This document shows, one piece after another, positions 1 through 7,146 of a stretch of DNA of 11,683 nt (the first letter of the stretch is position 1; each line of letters opens with the position of its first letter). A program made the translations under genes and the position numbers. Under the pieces are notes generated by a model. That model worked only from the letters and a program-made list of their open reading frames with translations, ran no database searches and had not been told where the DNA came from. The DNA is from Pseudomonadota bacterium (GTDB lineage Bacteria > Pseudomonadota > Alphaproteobacteria > Rhizobiales > Rhizobiaceae), in the NCBI GenBank assembly GCA_023433855.1, contig JAEYTV010000427.1, forward strand, positions 1 to 11,683. Direction: 5' to 3'.

Positions 1-630
1 GAGACCGACAGCGACATGGCCCGCCGCCACGCCGAAGTCTTCTTCGATGTCCTGCGCGGGGAAGGATTTGCCCGCCCAAACCCGCGACCGATGTTTCCCA
101 ATCCTCCGGGTCCCTTGCGGATCGAACCCCATTCGGAAGGCTTGCGCGAGCGGATCTGGTGGGGATCGAGCTCGAATGCGACGTCGCAGTGGGCGGCAAA
201 GCTCGGCATGAACCTGCAAAGCTCGACCCTTAAGGACGACGAAAGCGGGCTTCCCTTCCATATCCAGCAGGCCGATCAGATCCGGGCGTATCGGCAAGCC
301 TGGAAAGAGGCGGGACATGCCCGACAGCCGCGCGTTTCAGTCAGCCGCAGCATCTTTGCCCTCGTGAACGAACGCGATCGGACCTACTTCGGACATGCGG
401 GTGAAGGCGAAGACCAGATCGGCTTCATCGATGAAAAGACACGCGCGATCTTTGGCCGCAGTTATGCCGCTGAACCGGATGTACTGATCGAGCAGCTCCG
501 GCAGGACGAGGCCATCGCCGAAGCCGATACCTTGCTCCTGACTGTTCCCAACCAGCTGGGTGTCGATTACAATGCACATGTCATCGAAGCGATCCTGAAG
601 CATGTTGCGCCAGCCCTCGGCTGGCGCTGA
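1..630 (+). CDS. LLM-class flavin-dependent oxidoreductase, C-terminal part (5' end outside window)
   Basis: The reading frame is open from the first base and the first in-window ATG (16) is internal, so this is about the last 209 residues of a protein whose family is usually about 330-380 residues long. The visible part resembles the C-terminal half of bacterial luciferase-like (LLM) monooxygenases: a RIWWGSSSNATSQWAA segment (about residues 46-61 from the ATG at 16), then GMNLQSSTL, and the terminal pattern LLLTVPNQLGVDYNAHV ending in a helix rich in Ala and Leu. Such enzymes use reduced FMN and O2 to oxidise small substrates in the cytoplasm; the substrate cannot be read from this fragment. 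The TIM-barrel N-terminus, where much of the flavin site lies, is outside the window. It runs in the same direction as the SDR and racemase genes, but 405 bp separates it from them, so co-transcription is possible, not shown. Confidence 0.8.
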   Translation, partial: ETDSDMARRHAEVFFDVLRGEGFARPNPRPMFPNPPGPLRIEPHSEGLRERIWWGSSSNATSQWAAKLGMNLQSSTLKDDESGLPFHIQQADQIRAYRQAWKEAGHARQPRVSVSRSIFALVNERDRTYFGHAGEGEDQIGFIDEKTRAIFGRSYAAEPDVLIEQLRQDEAIAEADTLLLTVPNQLGVDYNAHVIEAILKHVAPALGWR

Positions 631-1035
631 CCTCCGGGATGCGCTGCGTTCTTGTGACTCGGCTGTTTCATCTGCACCTTATGGCGGCGGTCTTCCTTGT
701 CATCATGATCGTCACTCTCGTGCCGCTGGGCCTCAGAACCGGACGTACGGGTGGTCGATCCGCACCGCGCGCCGGAGGACCTTTCCTCTCCGGGGCAGAT
801 AGAACCGGCTTCTCGTCGTATGGTTCGATGACGGCAGTGGCCCCGCCCGAGGTTCGATCATCCGTGGGTTCTCTACCCATGAGCCGCTCCCGACCCGGTT
901 TCTCCTGATCCCCTGTCATTGCGGCGACGCTCGCGCCAGGGCTACTCCTCGCTCAGGGGATCGTGATAGGCAAAGCTGGAGCACTGGTATATCTGTTGCT
1001 GAACGCGGTGCGGGCAGAGCCTTGAGGAGACAGGG
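631..1035. other. 405-bp stretch without a convincing gene; possible gene remnant
   Basis: No frame here gives a protein I recognise and no start is preceded by a good ribosome binding site. One + frame (mod 3 = 0) is suggestive. From 639 it reads a short N-terminus with a hydrophobic run (MAAVFLVIMIVTLVPLG), continues to a TGA at 906-908, then in the same frame reads another hydrophobic run (IAATLAPGLLLAQGIVIG) to a TGA at 1023-1025. That last stop touches the Shine-Dalgarno sequence (AGGAG, 1025-1029) of the SDR gene. Two membrane-like stretches in one frame, broken by one stop and ending at the next gene's ribosome binding site, would fit a decayed membrane protein gene, but this may be chance in GC-rich DNA. 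I see no clear terminator or promoter here. Confidence 0.3.
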
Positions 1036-1743
1036 ATGGCTGAAACGGACAGGGTGGCACTGATCACCGGCGGTGGACGTGGCATGGGGGAGGCGATCGC
1101 CCGAGAGCTTCACCGTGAGGGCTACAGACTCGCCTTGATGTCGCCCTCTAGCAGCTGCCAGAACCTGGCATCAGAGCTCGGGGGCGTCGCGCACCGTGGG
1201 GTCACCGAACAGGCCGCCGACATCCAGGCGATCTTTGACCTCGCGATGGGGACCTTTGGCCGCATCGACGCGGTCGTCAATCACACCGGGCATCCCCCCA
1301 AGGGGGATCTGCTCGACATTACCGATGAGTCGTGGGCGCTTGGCTCCGACATGATGGTCTTGTCACTTGTGCGCATGGCACGTCTCGTCACGCCTGTCAT
1401 GCTGCATCAGGGAAGGGGAGCTTTCGTGAACATCACGACCTTTGCGGCGTTCGAGCCGTCGCTCGCATTTCCCGTCTCCTGCACCTACCGCGCGGCGGCC
1501 GGCGCCTTCACCAAGCTCTATGCCGATCGGTATGCGGCGAGCAATATCCGCATGAACTGCATCCTTCCGGGCTATATCGACAGCCTGGACCACAAACCCG
1601 AGACGGCCGACAAGATACCGATGAAGAGGATCGGCTACGTCGAGGAGATTGCCAAGACGGCCGCCTTCCTGCTTTCGGACGGCGCCGGTTACATCACCGG
1701 CCAGAACATCCGCGTTGATGGCGGCATAACCCGGCATGTGTGA
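1036..1743 (+). CDS. SDR-family protein with degenerate catalytic residues
   Basis: This 235-residue protein has the length and layout of a classical short-chain dehydrogenase/reductase. The Rossmann nucleotide motif TGGGRGMG is at residues 11-18, a variant of NNAG (NHTG) at 82-85, and the C-terminal LLSDGAGYITGQ..VDGG region (about 213-230) is intact, so fold and NAD(P) binding look preserved. The active site is not standard. The tetrad Asn aligns with Met107, the Ser with Thr135 (NITT instead of NISS), and the Lys four residues after Tyr151 is Ala155; only Tyr151 remains. A Lys at 160 lies nine residues after the Tyr and does not fit the YxxxK spacing. ATG 1036 follows AGGAG (1025-1029) by six bases. 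The racemase gene begins 15 bp after the stop, so the pair probably forms an operon. It may be a binding or regulatory protein, or catalyse atypical chemistry; the substrate is unknown. Confidence 0.85.
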   Translation: MAETDRVALITGGGRGMGEAIARELHREGYRLALMSPSSSCQNLASELGGVAHRGVTEQAADIQAIFDLAMGTFGRIDAVVNHTGHPPKGDLLDITDESWALGSDMMVLSLVRMARLVTPVMLHQGRGAFVNITTFAAFEPSLAFPVSCTYRAAAGAFTKLYADRYAASNIRMNCILPGYIDSLDHKPETADKIPMKRIGYVEEIAKTAAFLLSDGAGYITGQNIRVDGGITRHV

Positions 1744-1758
1744 TCGGAGCGGCATGGC

Positions 1759-2796
1759 ATGAGGTGGAAACGCACGATCCAGTTGCTGGATGTTCACTGC
1801 GAGGGGGAAATCGGCAAGGTCGCGATCGGCGGAGTGCCCAAGATACCCGGCGATACCGTCGCTGCGCAACTGCACTGGCTCAACACCGATCCCAAAGGTC
1901 ACGAACTGCGCCGGCTCCTCTGCCTTGAACCTCGCGGAGCCCCCATCGGGTCGGTGAACCTTCTCCTGCCGCCGAAGCATCCCGATGCGGATGCCGCCTT
2001 CATCATCCTCCAACCCGATCAGGCCCATGCAAGTTCGGGCTCGAATTCCATCTGCGTAACCACTGCGCTGCTGGAGTCCGGCATGGTCGAGATGAACGAG
2101 CCCGAGACAGTAGTGACGCTCGAAACGGCCGCCGGCCTTGTGAAGGCGACAGCCACCTGCCGGGATGGCCGATGCGAGGCGGTCAGACTTACGATGGTGC
2201 CATCTTTCGTGCACGAGCTGGATGTCCGGATCACCACGCCGCGATGGGGTGAATTGACGCTGGATCTTTGTTACGGCGGCATCTTCTATGCTCTGGTGGA
2301 TGTTGAACAGGTCAACCTCTCGATAGAGAAGGCCAATGCGGCTGCTCTCGTAGAAGCAGGCATGGTGCTGAAGACCCTGATCAACGACCAGGTTTCCGTG
2401 TCACACCCGGAAATTCCGGCGATTTCAGGCATCGCTTACGTCATGTTCCGACACAGGGGGCCGGATGGAACGGTGCAAACCTGCACCACCATGTGGCCAG
2501 GCCGCGCCGACCGCTCTCCGTGCGGGACTGGGAATTCAGCCAATTTGGCCGCGCTTTATGCGCGAGGCACGGTGAAGATAGGCGACACCTTCACCTCTCG
2601 GTCGATCATCGGTTCCAGGTTCGAGGTTGGGCTTGCAGGCGAAACAGAGGTCGCCGGTAGAACCGCCGTCATCCCGACCATTACTGGACGCGGCTTTACC
2701 TTCGGCCTTCACCAGATCGCTCTTGATCCCTTTGATCCCTTTGCCGAAGGCTTCGCCATGACCGACGTGTGGGGGCCGTCCGCAGGCGATATCTGA
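1759..2796 (+). CDS. Proline racemase superfamily protein with Ser/Cys active-site pair
   Basis: This 345-residue protein has the length and landmarks of the proline racemase / hydroxyproline epimerase / trans-3-hydroxyproline dehydratase superfamily: CEGEIGKV near residues 14-21, the YGGIFYALVD segment (172-181), DRSPCGTG (251-258) and a C-terminal LDPFDPF. In true racemases two Cys act as acid and base. Here the second is present (Cys255), but the first position, normally in a CGH motif, is Ser93 in SSGSNSIC. From the family, Cys/Cys members are racemases or epimerases and Thr/Cys members dehydrate trans-3-hydroxy-L-proline; Ser variants are less settled and could epimerise, dehydrate or do both. 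A role in cytoplasmic breakdown of proline-type imino acids is the best guess. ATG 1759 follows GGAG (1746-1749) and lies 15 bp after the SDR gene. The stop is only 2 bp from the stop of the convergent Sel1 gene. Confidence 0.85.
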   Translation: MRWKRTIQLLDVHCEGEIGKVAIGGVPKIPGDTVAAQLHWLNTDPKGHELRRLLCLEPRGAPIGSVNLLLPPKHPDADAAFIILQPDQAHASSGSNSICVTTALLESGMVEMNEPETVVTLETAAGLVKATATCRDGRCEAVRLTMVPSFVHELDVRITTPRWGELTLDLCYGGIFYALVDVEQVNLSIEKANAAALVEAGMVLKTLINDQVSVSHPEIPAISGIAYVMFRHRGPDGTVQTCTTMWPGRADRSPCGTGNSANLAALYARGTVKIGDTFTSRSIIGSRFEVGLAGETEVAGRTAVIPTITGRGFTFGLHQIALDPFDPFAEGFAMTDVWGPSAGDI

Positions 2797-2798
2797 CA

Positions 2799-3725
2799 TC
2801 AAGCCTCGTTGCCCACGGTCGCCGGGGTCTCCGTATCGCCAGGCTTCAGAACGAGGGATTTGAAACCTTCGCGGTCGGAGGGATCGGCAGGAGCCGGTAC
2901 GACGCCGACTTCCTGCATCTGGAGAAACTTGTAGGCGCCGAAAGCGTCTCCCTTCTCAGCCGCCTGCCGATACATGTCTGCAGCCTTCACGATATTCGCT
3001 TCAATCCCTTCGCCGGCCTCGTACATCAATCCGAGATTGATCATCGCGTCCGTGTTGCCGCGCTGGGCAGCAAGATCGTACCAGGCGATTGCCGTCTGGT
3101 CGTCCTGGGGCACCAGATCGCCTTCGTCGTAGATCGCCGCGATGTTGAACGCGGCTGTGTCATCGCCCTCCGATGCTGCCTTTTCGAACCACTCCAAGGC
3201 CTTGTTCACATCAGGCTCCACCCCGAGGCCATCACGGAACGCGACGCCGAGATTGTAGGCGGCGAGCACATTGCCGCCTTCTGCTGCTTCCTTGTAGAAG
3301 CGGAATTCGGCCTGTTCATCGCCGAGCCGGCCCATCAGCATTCCGAAGTTCACCTTTGCGGCCGCGTAGTCGGCTTGCACGGCGACTTCGTAGGCGCTCA
3401 TGGCTTGGTCAGCCTCCTGGCTCTTGTTGAGCGCCCGACCGAGCTGGTAGGCGAATCGCGGATTGCCGGTCGCTTCAAATGCAATCCGGCACGCGTCGAC
3501 GGCACCATATTCGATACTGTCCATACCAACCGGCGCAAACTGGCCGTTCCGCTGTTGGTCGTGAGGACTCCCGGCCATTCGATCGCAATCTGCCTGCATT
3601 GCGGCGGCAAGCCCGCTATTCGCCCGTTCGCGAGCTCCAGGGGAAACCGTCAGGGCGCAAAGCGCAACCGCGGTACCCGCTGCAAGTGCAAATCCCTTGT
3701 TGACTTTCGAGGCCCGGGATTTCAT
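2799..3725 (-). CDS. Secreted Sel1-repeat (TPR-like) protein
   Basis: This 308-residue protein begins with a short basic stretch and a hydrophobic segment (about residues 11-28, GFALAAGTAVALCALTV) followed by Ala-rich sequence, a likely Sec signal peptide to the periplasm. After it come two Cys (47 and 79) in a CDRMAGSP...ACRIAF block ending in NPRFAYQLGRAL, a module that often precedes Sel1 repeats in alphaproteobacteria. Sel1-type repeats follow at about 119-151, 152-188, 189-224 and 225-260, with the usual A..LG..Y..G.G pattern and AA..G repeat ends. Sel1 repeats form helical solenoids that bind partner proteins; no catalytic domain is visible and the partner is unknown. ATG at 3723-3725 follows GGAG (3732-3735) by six bases. 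A strong EcfG-type promoter upstream suggests induction under general stress. It is divergent from pyrC and converges on the racemase gene. Confidence 0.85.
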   Translation of the reverse strand: MKSRASKVNKGFALAAGTAVALCALTVSPGARERANSGLAAAMQADCDRMAGSPHDQQRNGQFAPVGMDSIEYGAVDACRIAFEATGNPRFAYQLGRALNKSQEADQAMSAYEVAVQADYAAAKVNFGMLMGRLGDEQAEFRFYKEAAEGGNVLAAYNLGVAFRDGLGVEPDVNKALEWFEKAASEGDDTAAFNIAAIYDEGDLVPQDDQTAIAWYDLAAQRGNTDAMINLGLMYEAGEGIEANIVKAADMYRQAAEKGDAFGAYKFLQMQEVGVVPAPADPSDREGFKSLVLKPGDTETPATVGNEA

Positions 3726-3764
3726 TGTGTGCTCCGATTCACAGTTCCTTCAGACATGTTAACG

Positions 3765-3789
3765 AACGCTGGAAATCCGCGCCGGTTCC
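3765..3789 (-). promoter_or_regulatory. EcfG/RpoE2-type general stress response promoter for the Sel1 gene
   Basis: Reading the - strand, GGAAC (3789-3785) is followed after exactly 16 bases by CGTT (3768-3765). This is the consensus for the alphaproteobacterial general stress sigma factor (EcfG; RpoE2 in Sinorhizobium): GGAAC, 16-17 bases, CGTT. The distance to the Sel1 start codon (3725) leaves a leader of roughly 30 bases after the expected transcription start near 3757, with a Shine-Dalgarno at 3732-3735. Position, orientation and exact spacing all fit; transcription has not been shown. Confidence 0.65.
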
Positions 3790-3795
3790 GCGCGG
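3777..3795. repeat. GC-rich inverted repeat overlapping the stress promoter
   Basis: CCGCGC (3777-3782) and GCGCGG (3790-3795) form a perfect 6-bp inverted repeat around a 7-base centre that holds the GTTCC (-35) element of the - strand promoter. On the + strand it is followed by TTTT (3796-3799), so it could also act as a weak terminator for + strand transcripts coming through the Sel1 region toward pyrC. It could equally be a protein binding site or chance in GC-rich DNA. Confidence 0.35.
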
Positions 3796-3896
3796 TTTTG
3801 ACGTTTATGATCGCAGTAGCTCCCGTTTATCCGCACTTTTTTGTGAGCGGTGGCGTCGAAGGCGCAGGCGTTGTTTGTCGTCTTCCGCGAACTCGA

Positions 3897-3925
3897 TTGT
3901 CTTTCCCGGCGTGATGATGTTATGC
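3897..3925 (+). promoter_or_regulatory. Candidate sigma-70-type promoter for pyrC
   Basis: TTGTCT (3897-3902) and TTATGC (3920-3925) are separated by 17 bases and lie about 30 bases upstream of the pyrC ATG (3955). Spacing is ideal but both hexamers match the consensus only in part, so this is a weak call. No pyrimidine-responsive attenuator or leader peptide is evident between it and the start codon. Confidence 0.25.
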
Positions 3926-3954
3926 CGCGACATTCGTCACGTCCGGAATCTGCC

Positions 3955-4998
3955 ATGAACAAGCTTACTCTCCGCCGCCCCGATGACTGGCACCTGCACC
4001 TGCGTGACGGGGACATGCTGAAGGGAGTGATCGCGGACACGAGCCGACATTTCGCTCGGGCCATCATCATGCCAAACCTGGTGCCTCCGGTCGCCACCAC
4101 CGGAGATGCAAGGGATTACCGTGACCGCATTCTGGCGGCTGTGCCTGCAGGTCACCGATTTACGCCTCTGATGACCCTCTACCTGACGGAGCATACCGAT
4201 CCGGATGACGTGGAAGAGGGAATGAAATCGGGTCTTGTCATCGCATTGAAGCTCTATCCGGCTGGTGCCACGACCAATTCGCACGGCGGTGTCCGTGACC
4301 TCGAGAAGGCAATGCCGGTGCTGGAGCGCATGGCAAGAATCGGAATGCCTCTGTGCGTGCACGGCGAGGTGACGACGCCGGATGTCGATATCTTCGACCG
4401 CGAGGCAGTGTTTATCGAGACGGTGCTCGATCCGTTGCGCCGCCGGCTCCCTGAGCTCAAGGTGACGATGGAGCATGTCACGACCGCCGACGGCGTCCGT
4501 TACATCCAGGCCTCTGACAGCAACCTGGCTGGTTCGATCACCACCCACCACCTGATCATCAACCGCAACGCCCTTCTTGTGGGAGGCATCCGCCCGCACT
4601 ATTACTGCCTGCCCGTCGCCAAGCGCGAAAGCCACCGGCTTGCTCTCAGGGCCGCGGCGACCTCGGGCGACAGGCGTTTCTTCCTCGGCACGGACTCGGC
4701 CCCTCATGTCGATCCGTTGAAGGAATGTGCCTGCGGCTGCGCAGGGATCTACACGTCAGTGAACACCATGAGCTGCCTTGCGCATGTTTTCGAGCAGGAA
4801 GATGCGCTGGACACCCTCGAGGCCTTCACGTCTTTGAACGGACCAGCCTGGTACGGCCTGAAGCCGAACGACGAGATGATCACTCTCCGGAAGCTCGCCT
4901 CACCACTGGAATTCCCCGCCAAGCGAGAAACCGGCGCGGGTCCCGTGACCGTGTTCGATCCGATGTTTCCCCTTTACTGGCAGGTGGTTGAACAGTAG
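3955..4998 (+). CDS. pyrC: Dihydroorotase (class II, PyrC)
   Basis: It closes N-carbamoyl-L-aspartate to dihydroorotate, the third step of de novo pyrimidine synthesis, in the cytoplasm. The 347-residue length equals that of E. coli PyrC (348). All metal ligands of the binuclear zinc site are visible: His13 and His15 in WHLHLRD, the Lys to be carboxylated (Lys99 in ALKLYP), His136 in VHGE, His174 in EHVTT and Asp247 in GTDSAPH, with His251 in the same motif. The flexible-loop threonines (Thr106, Thr107 in ATTNS) are present, so the enzyme should be active. The frame stays open upstream to 3850, but the ATG at 3955 is chosen because the family begins directly with [14 protein letters not shown] and a GGAA (3945-3948) lies six bases before it. 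It is divergent from the Sel1 gene; the GGDEF gene begins 107 bp downstream on the same strand. Confidence 0.96.
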   Translation: MNKLTLRRPDDWHLHLRDGDMLKGVIADTSRHFARAIIMPNLVPPVATTGDARDYRDRILAAVPAGHRFTPLMTLYLTEHTDPDDVEEGMKSGLVIALKLYPAGATTNSHGGVRDLEKAMPVLERMARIGMPLCVHGEVTTPDVDIFDREAVFIETVLDPLRRRLPELKVTMEHVTTADGVRYIQASDSNLAGSITTHHLIINRNALLVGGIRPHYYCLPVAKRESHRLALRAAATSGDRRFFLGTDSAPHVDPLKECACGCAGIYTSVNTMSCLAHVFEQEDALDTLEAFTSLNGPAWYGLKPNDEMITLRKLASPLEFPAKRETGAGPVTVFDPMFPLYWQVVEQ

Positions 4999-5105
4999 GC
5001 GCTAATATGCGCGGCAAAGTGGTATTTTCGGGAACTGAGTAACCTTTTGGATAGAAAGGAGCCCTAGCGTACGCCGAAGTTTCCGAGCGGCGAAGAGCAG
5101 GTGGC

Positions 5106-6284
5106 ATGTTCCTCGATTACCATTCTCTTCTGCTGGCGCTTGGAGTCTCCGCCGCCTGCCTGATGGTGACGCTGTTCGGCACCTGGGTATCGCGCCGGAG
5201 CGATTCATTCCTTTTGACGTTGGTCGTTGCGCTTGGCTTCATTGTATCCGGCATCGTCGCCTACAGCTATTACACCGTCGATACGGGCGTTCCGCACGTA
5301 TCGACAGCGTATGCCGTGCTCATGGCCGGCTTCAGCATCACCTACTCGGCCGCGGTTCAATTCCGGACTGGCAGGAAGCCGTGGAAGGTGGCTGCGGTTC
5401 TCTCGTTGCTTTCGGTCGTCGCGGGCCTTCCTCTTCTGCTCGCCGGCCTTGACGGGATCGGCCTGATCGCGATGAATCTAGGCGCCGCCGCATTGCTGGT
5501 CGCAACCGGATACGAATATTGGCGAGCGCGGCGGGAGGCTCCTGGCCCGCTTTGCGGGATGGGCATCCTGTATGTCCTCAGCGGGATGTCCTTCAGTCTC
5601 TGCGCTGCCGTCCTGATCCACCGCAGGCAGTGGGTGCTTGGCCATGCTCCTGACAATTGGGCGGAGACCCTAAACATCGGCGTATGCATAGCGGGAATGA
5701 CGGGTATCGGGGCCTTGTCGCTGGCCCTTCATCAATGGAGAATGGCTGCACATCACCGGCGCGAAGCAATGACGGATGCGCTTACAGGGCTTCTGAACAG
5801 GCGAGCCCTCTTCGAGCAGCACGCAAGGCGCTTGCTGAACTCGTCTACGGCTGTCGTGGTATTCGACATCGACCGCTTCAAATCAATCAACGATCAGCAT
5901 GGTCACGCGATGGGTGACCTCGTCCTCAAAGCCTTCGCCGACGATCTTGCGAACGCCACTCTCACCCCCTGCACGATCGCCCGTATGGGTGGGGAGGAGT
6001 TTGCGATGATCCTCGACAATGTTCTGCCGGGGCGCGCCGAACGGATCGCCAACGAGGTGCGGGTGCGATTCGCAACTCACGACTTCAGCCCCGGCGGCCT
6101 GCCGCTCCGCTGCAGCGTCAGTGCCGGTGTGGCGACGGGCACGGCGCAAGAGCTTGCGTTCGAGACCGTGCTCGGACTTGCCGATAAGGCGTTGTATGAG
6201 GCCAAGCGCGCAGGCCGCGATCGCGTCGTCGTCGCCGAGTATCTCCATCCGGTCGAGCCTCCGGGAACACGCAATCGCGCTTGA
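5106..6284 (+). CDS. Membrane diguanylate cyclase (GGDEF) without I-site
   Basis: The 392-residue protein has an N-terminal membrane part with about six to seven hydrophobic segments (roughly residues 7-27, 35-55, 66-85, 94-114, 118-136, 150-171 and 187-209), then a C-terminal GGDEF domain: DALTGLLNRR at 224-233, FDIDRFKSIND at 253-263 with metal-binding Asp254, and the active-site GGEEF at 295-299. It should make cyclic di-GMP from two GTP, controlling motility, biofilm or polysaccharide. The product-inhibition site (RxxD, ending five residues before GGEEF) is absent, since Leu and Cys stand in the Arg and Asp places. There is no EAL domain. The membrane part probably senses a signal, but I recognise no named sensor family. 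ATG 5106 has a weak AGG (5099-5101). A better AAAGGAG (5055-5061) lies too far upstream and has no start codon after it. It sits between pyrC (107 bp) and pyrE (90 bp), all on the + strand. Confidence 0.9.
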   Translation: MFLDYHSLLLALGVSAACLMVTLFGTWVSRRSDSFLLTLVVALGFIVSGIVAYSYYTVDTGVPHVSTAYAVLMAGFSITYSAAVQFRTGRKPWKVAAVLSLLSVVAGLPLLLAGLDGIGLIAMNLGAAALLVATGYEYWRARREAPGPLCGMGILYVLSGMSFSLCAAVLIHRRQWVLGHAPDNWAETLNIGVCIAGMTGIGALSLALHQWRMAAHHRREAMTDALTGLLNRRALFEQHARRLLNSSTAVVVFDIDRFKSINDQHGHAMGDLVLKAFADDLANATLTPCTIARMGGEEFAMILDNVLPGRAERIANEVRVRFATHDFSPGGLPLRCSVSAGVATGTAQELAFETVLGLADKALYEAKRAGRDRVVVAEYLHPVEPPGTRNRA

Positions 6285-6363
6285 TCCTCGTTTTTCAGCG
6301 GCTCTGATCATCTCATCTGGCGCGAGATGCTCCGTGCTGGTATTGCGCGGGTGAACAAAGCAC

Positions 6364-6368
6364 AGGAG
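6364..6368 (+). promoter_or_regulatory. Ribosome binding site that sets the pyrE start
   Basis: AGGAG at 6364-6368 lies six bases before ATG 6375. The frame is open further upstream (ATG 6327, GTG 6351), but neither has a comparable site, and the family starts with MIQTTFP, so 6375 is the likely start. Confidence 0.75.
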
Positions 6369-6374
6369 CGCGGC

Positions 6375-7070
6375 ATGATTCAGACCACCTTCCCGGAAAG
6401 CGGCGTGATGGCCGAGTTGATGGCCAAGATGCTTTGGGAGATCGGCGCCGTCCACTTTAGCGCCGATAAGCCCTACAAACTCTCATCAGGGATGATGAGC
6501 CCGGTTTACATAGACTGCCGCAAGCTGATTTCCTATCCGCGGATCCGTTCGGCGATCATGGACTTCGCCGCGGCGACAGTGATGCGGCAAGCTGGGTTCG
6601 AGAAGTTCGATTGTGTCGCGGGCGGCGAAACTGCCGGCATTCCCTTCGCCGCCTTCCTCGCAGAGCGGCTCAGCCTGCCGATGATCTACGTCCGCAAGGC
6701 GCCGAAAGGCCATGGGCGCAATGCCCAGATTGAAGGTCACATGCCCGAGGGTGCGCGCGTTCTGGTCATCGAGGACCTGACGACTGCAGGCGGCAGCATG
6801 TTCAAGTTCATCGATGCCATCCGCGCGGCCGGAGGCGTCGTGGAACATGGCATCGCGCTCTTCTTCTACGATATCTTCCCGGAAGCAGGGCAGCGCTTCT
6901 CGAAAGGCGAAGTTCGCCTTCATCATATTGCGACGTGGCGTGATGTGTTGGCCGTCGCTCGTGAAGCCGGCCTCTTCGACCACAGAACACTATCCGAGGT
7001 GGAGGCATTCCTCGATGCACCGCTTGCCTGGTCCGGACGCAACGGCGGCATCTGCGAGCTTTCGTCCTGA
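6375..7070 (+). CDS. pyrE: Orotate phosphoribosyltransferase
   Basis: It joins orotate to PRPP to give orotidine 5'-monophosphate, the fifth step of pyrimidine synthesis. The 231-residue length is typical of rhizobial PyrE. The PRPP-binding signature [13 protein letters not shown] is at residues 129-141, with the adjacent acidic pair Glu133-Asp134. The mobile loop with its catalytic Lys and His is at 107-114 (RKAPKGHG). VYIDCRKL (44-51) and the C-terminal [14 protein letters not shown] (212-225) match the rhizobial form. The start at 6375 leaves out 16 extra residues of open frame. pyrE follows the GGDEF gene by 90 bp and precedes frk by 76 bp, so read-through from either neighbour is possible. 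No attenuator of the enterobacterial pyrE type is evident upstream. Confidence 0.95.
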   Translation: MIQTTFPESGVMAELMAKMLWEIGAVHFSADKPYKLSSGMMSPVYIDCRKLISYPRIRSAIMDFAAATVMRQAGFEKFDCVAGGETAGIPFAAFLAERLSLPMIYVRKAPKGHGRNAQIEGHMPEGARVLVIEDLTTAGGSMFKFIDAIRAAGGVVEHGIALFFYDIFPEAGQRFSKGEVRLHHIATWRDVLAVAREAGLFDHRTLSEVEAFLDAPLAWSGRNGGICELSS

Positions 7071-7146
7071 ATTTTTGCTCTGGCGTTTTGACAAAAGCTC
7101 GCTTAGTCGATTGCGAAGCGGTTGAAGAGGTGCGGGAGGATCATCG

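Noticed and set aside
1363..2214. Open frame (283 codons) on the - strand across the SDR and racemase genes
   Set aside because: It spans two well-supported + strand genes and their junction and shows no domain.
2729..2749. Short tandem repeat TGATCCCTT within the racemase gene
   Set aside because: It encodes the DPF-DPF stretch at the family's conserved C-terminal LDPxDPF motif, so protein conservation explains it.
2769..3914. Open frame (381 codons) on the + strand across the Sel1 gene
   Set aside because: The - strand frame has a signal peptide, Sel1 repeats and a ribosome binding site; the + frame has no recognisable domain.
5031..5055. GGAAC upstream of the GGDEF gene as a second EcfG promoter
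   Set aside because: No CGTT or TT lies at the required spacing (16-17 bases to CGTT); the bases there are TAGA/AGAA.
5055..5061. AAAGGAG as the ribosome binding site for the GGDEF gene or a leader peptide
   Set aside because: No start codon follows within the usual distance, and in the GGDEF frame no ATG, GTG or TTG occurs before 5106.
7088..7116. TTGACA upstream of frk as a full promoter
   Set aside because: The -35 is perfect but the bases 16-18 downstream (ATTGCGAA) do not resemble a -10, so only a possible half-site is noted in the frk entry.
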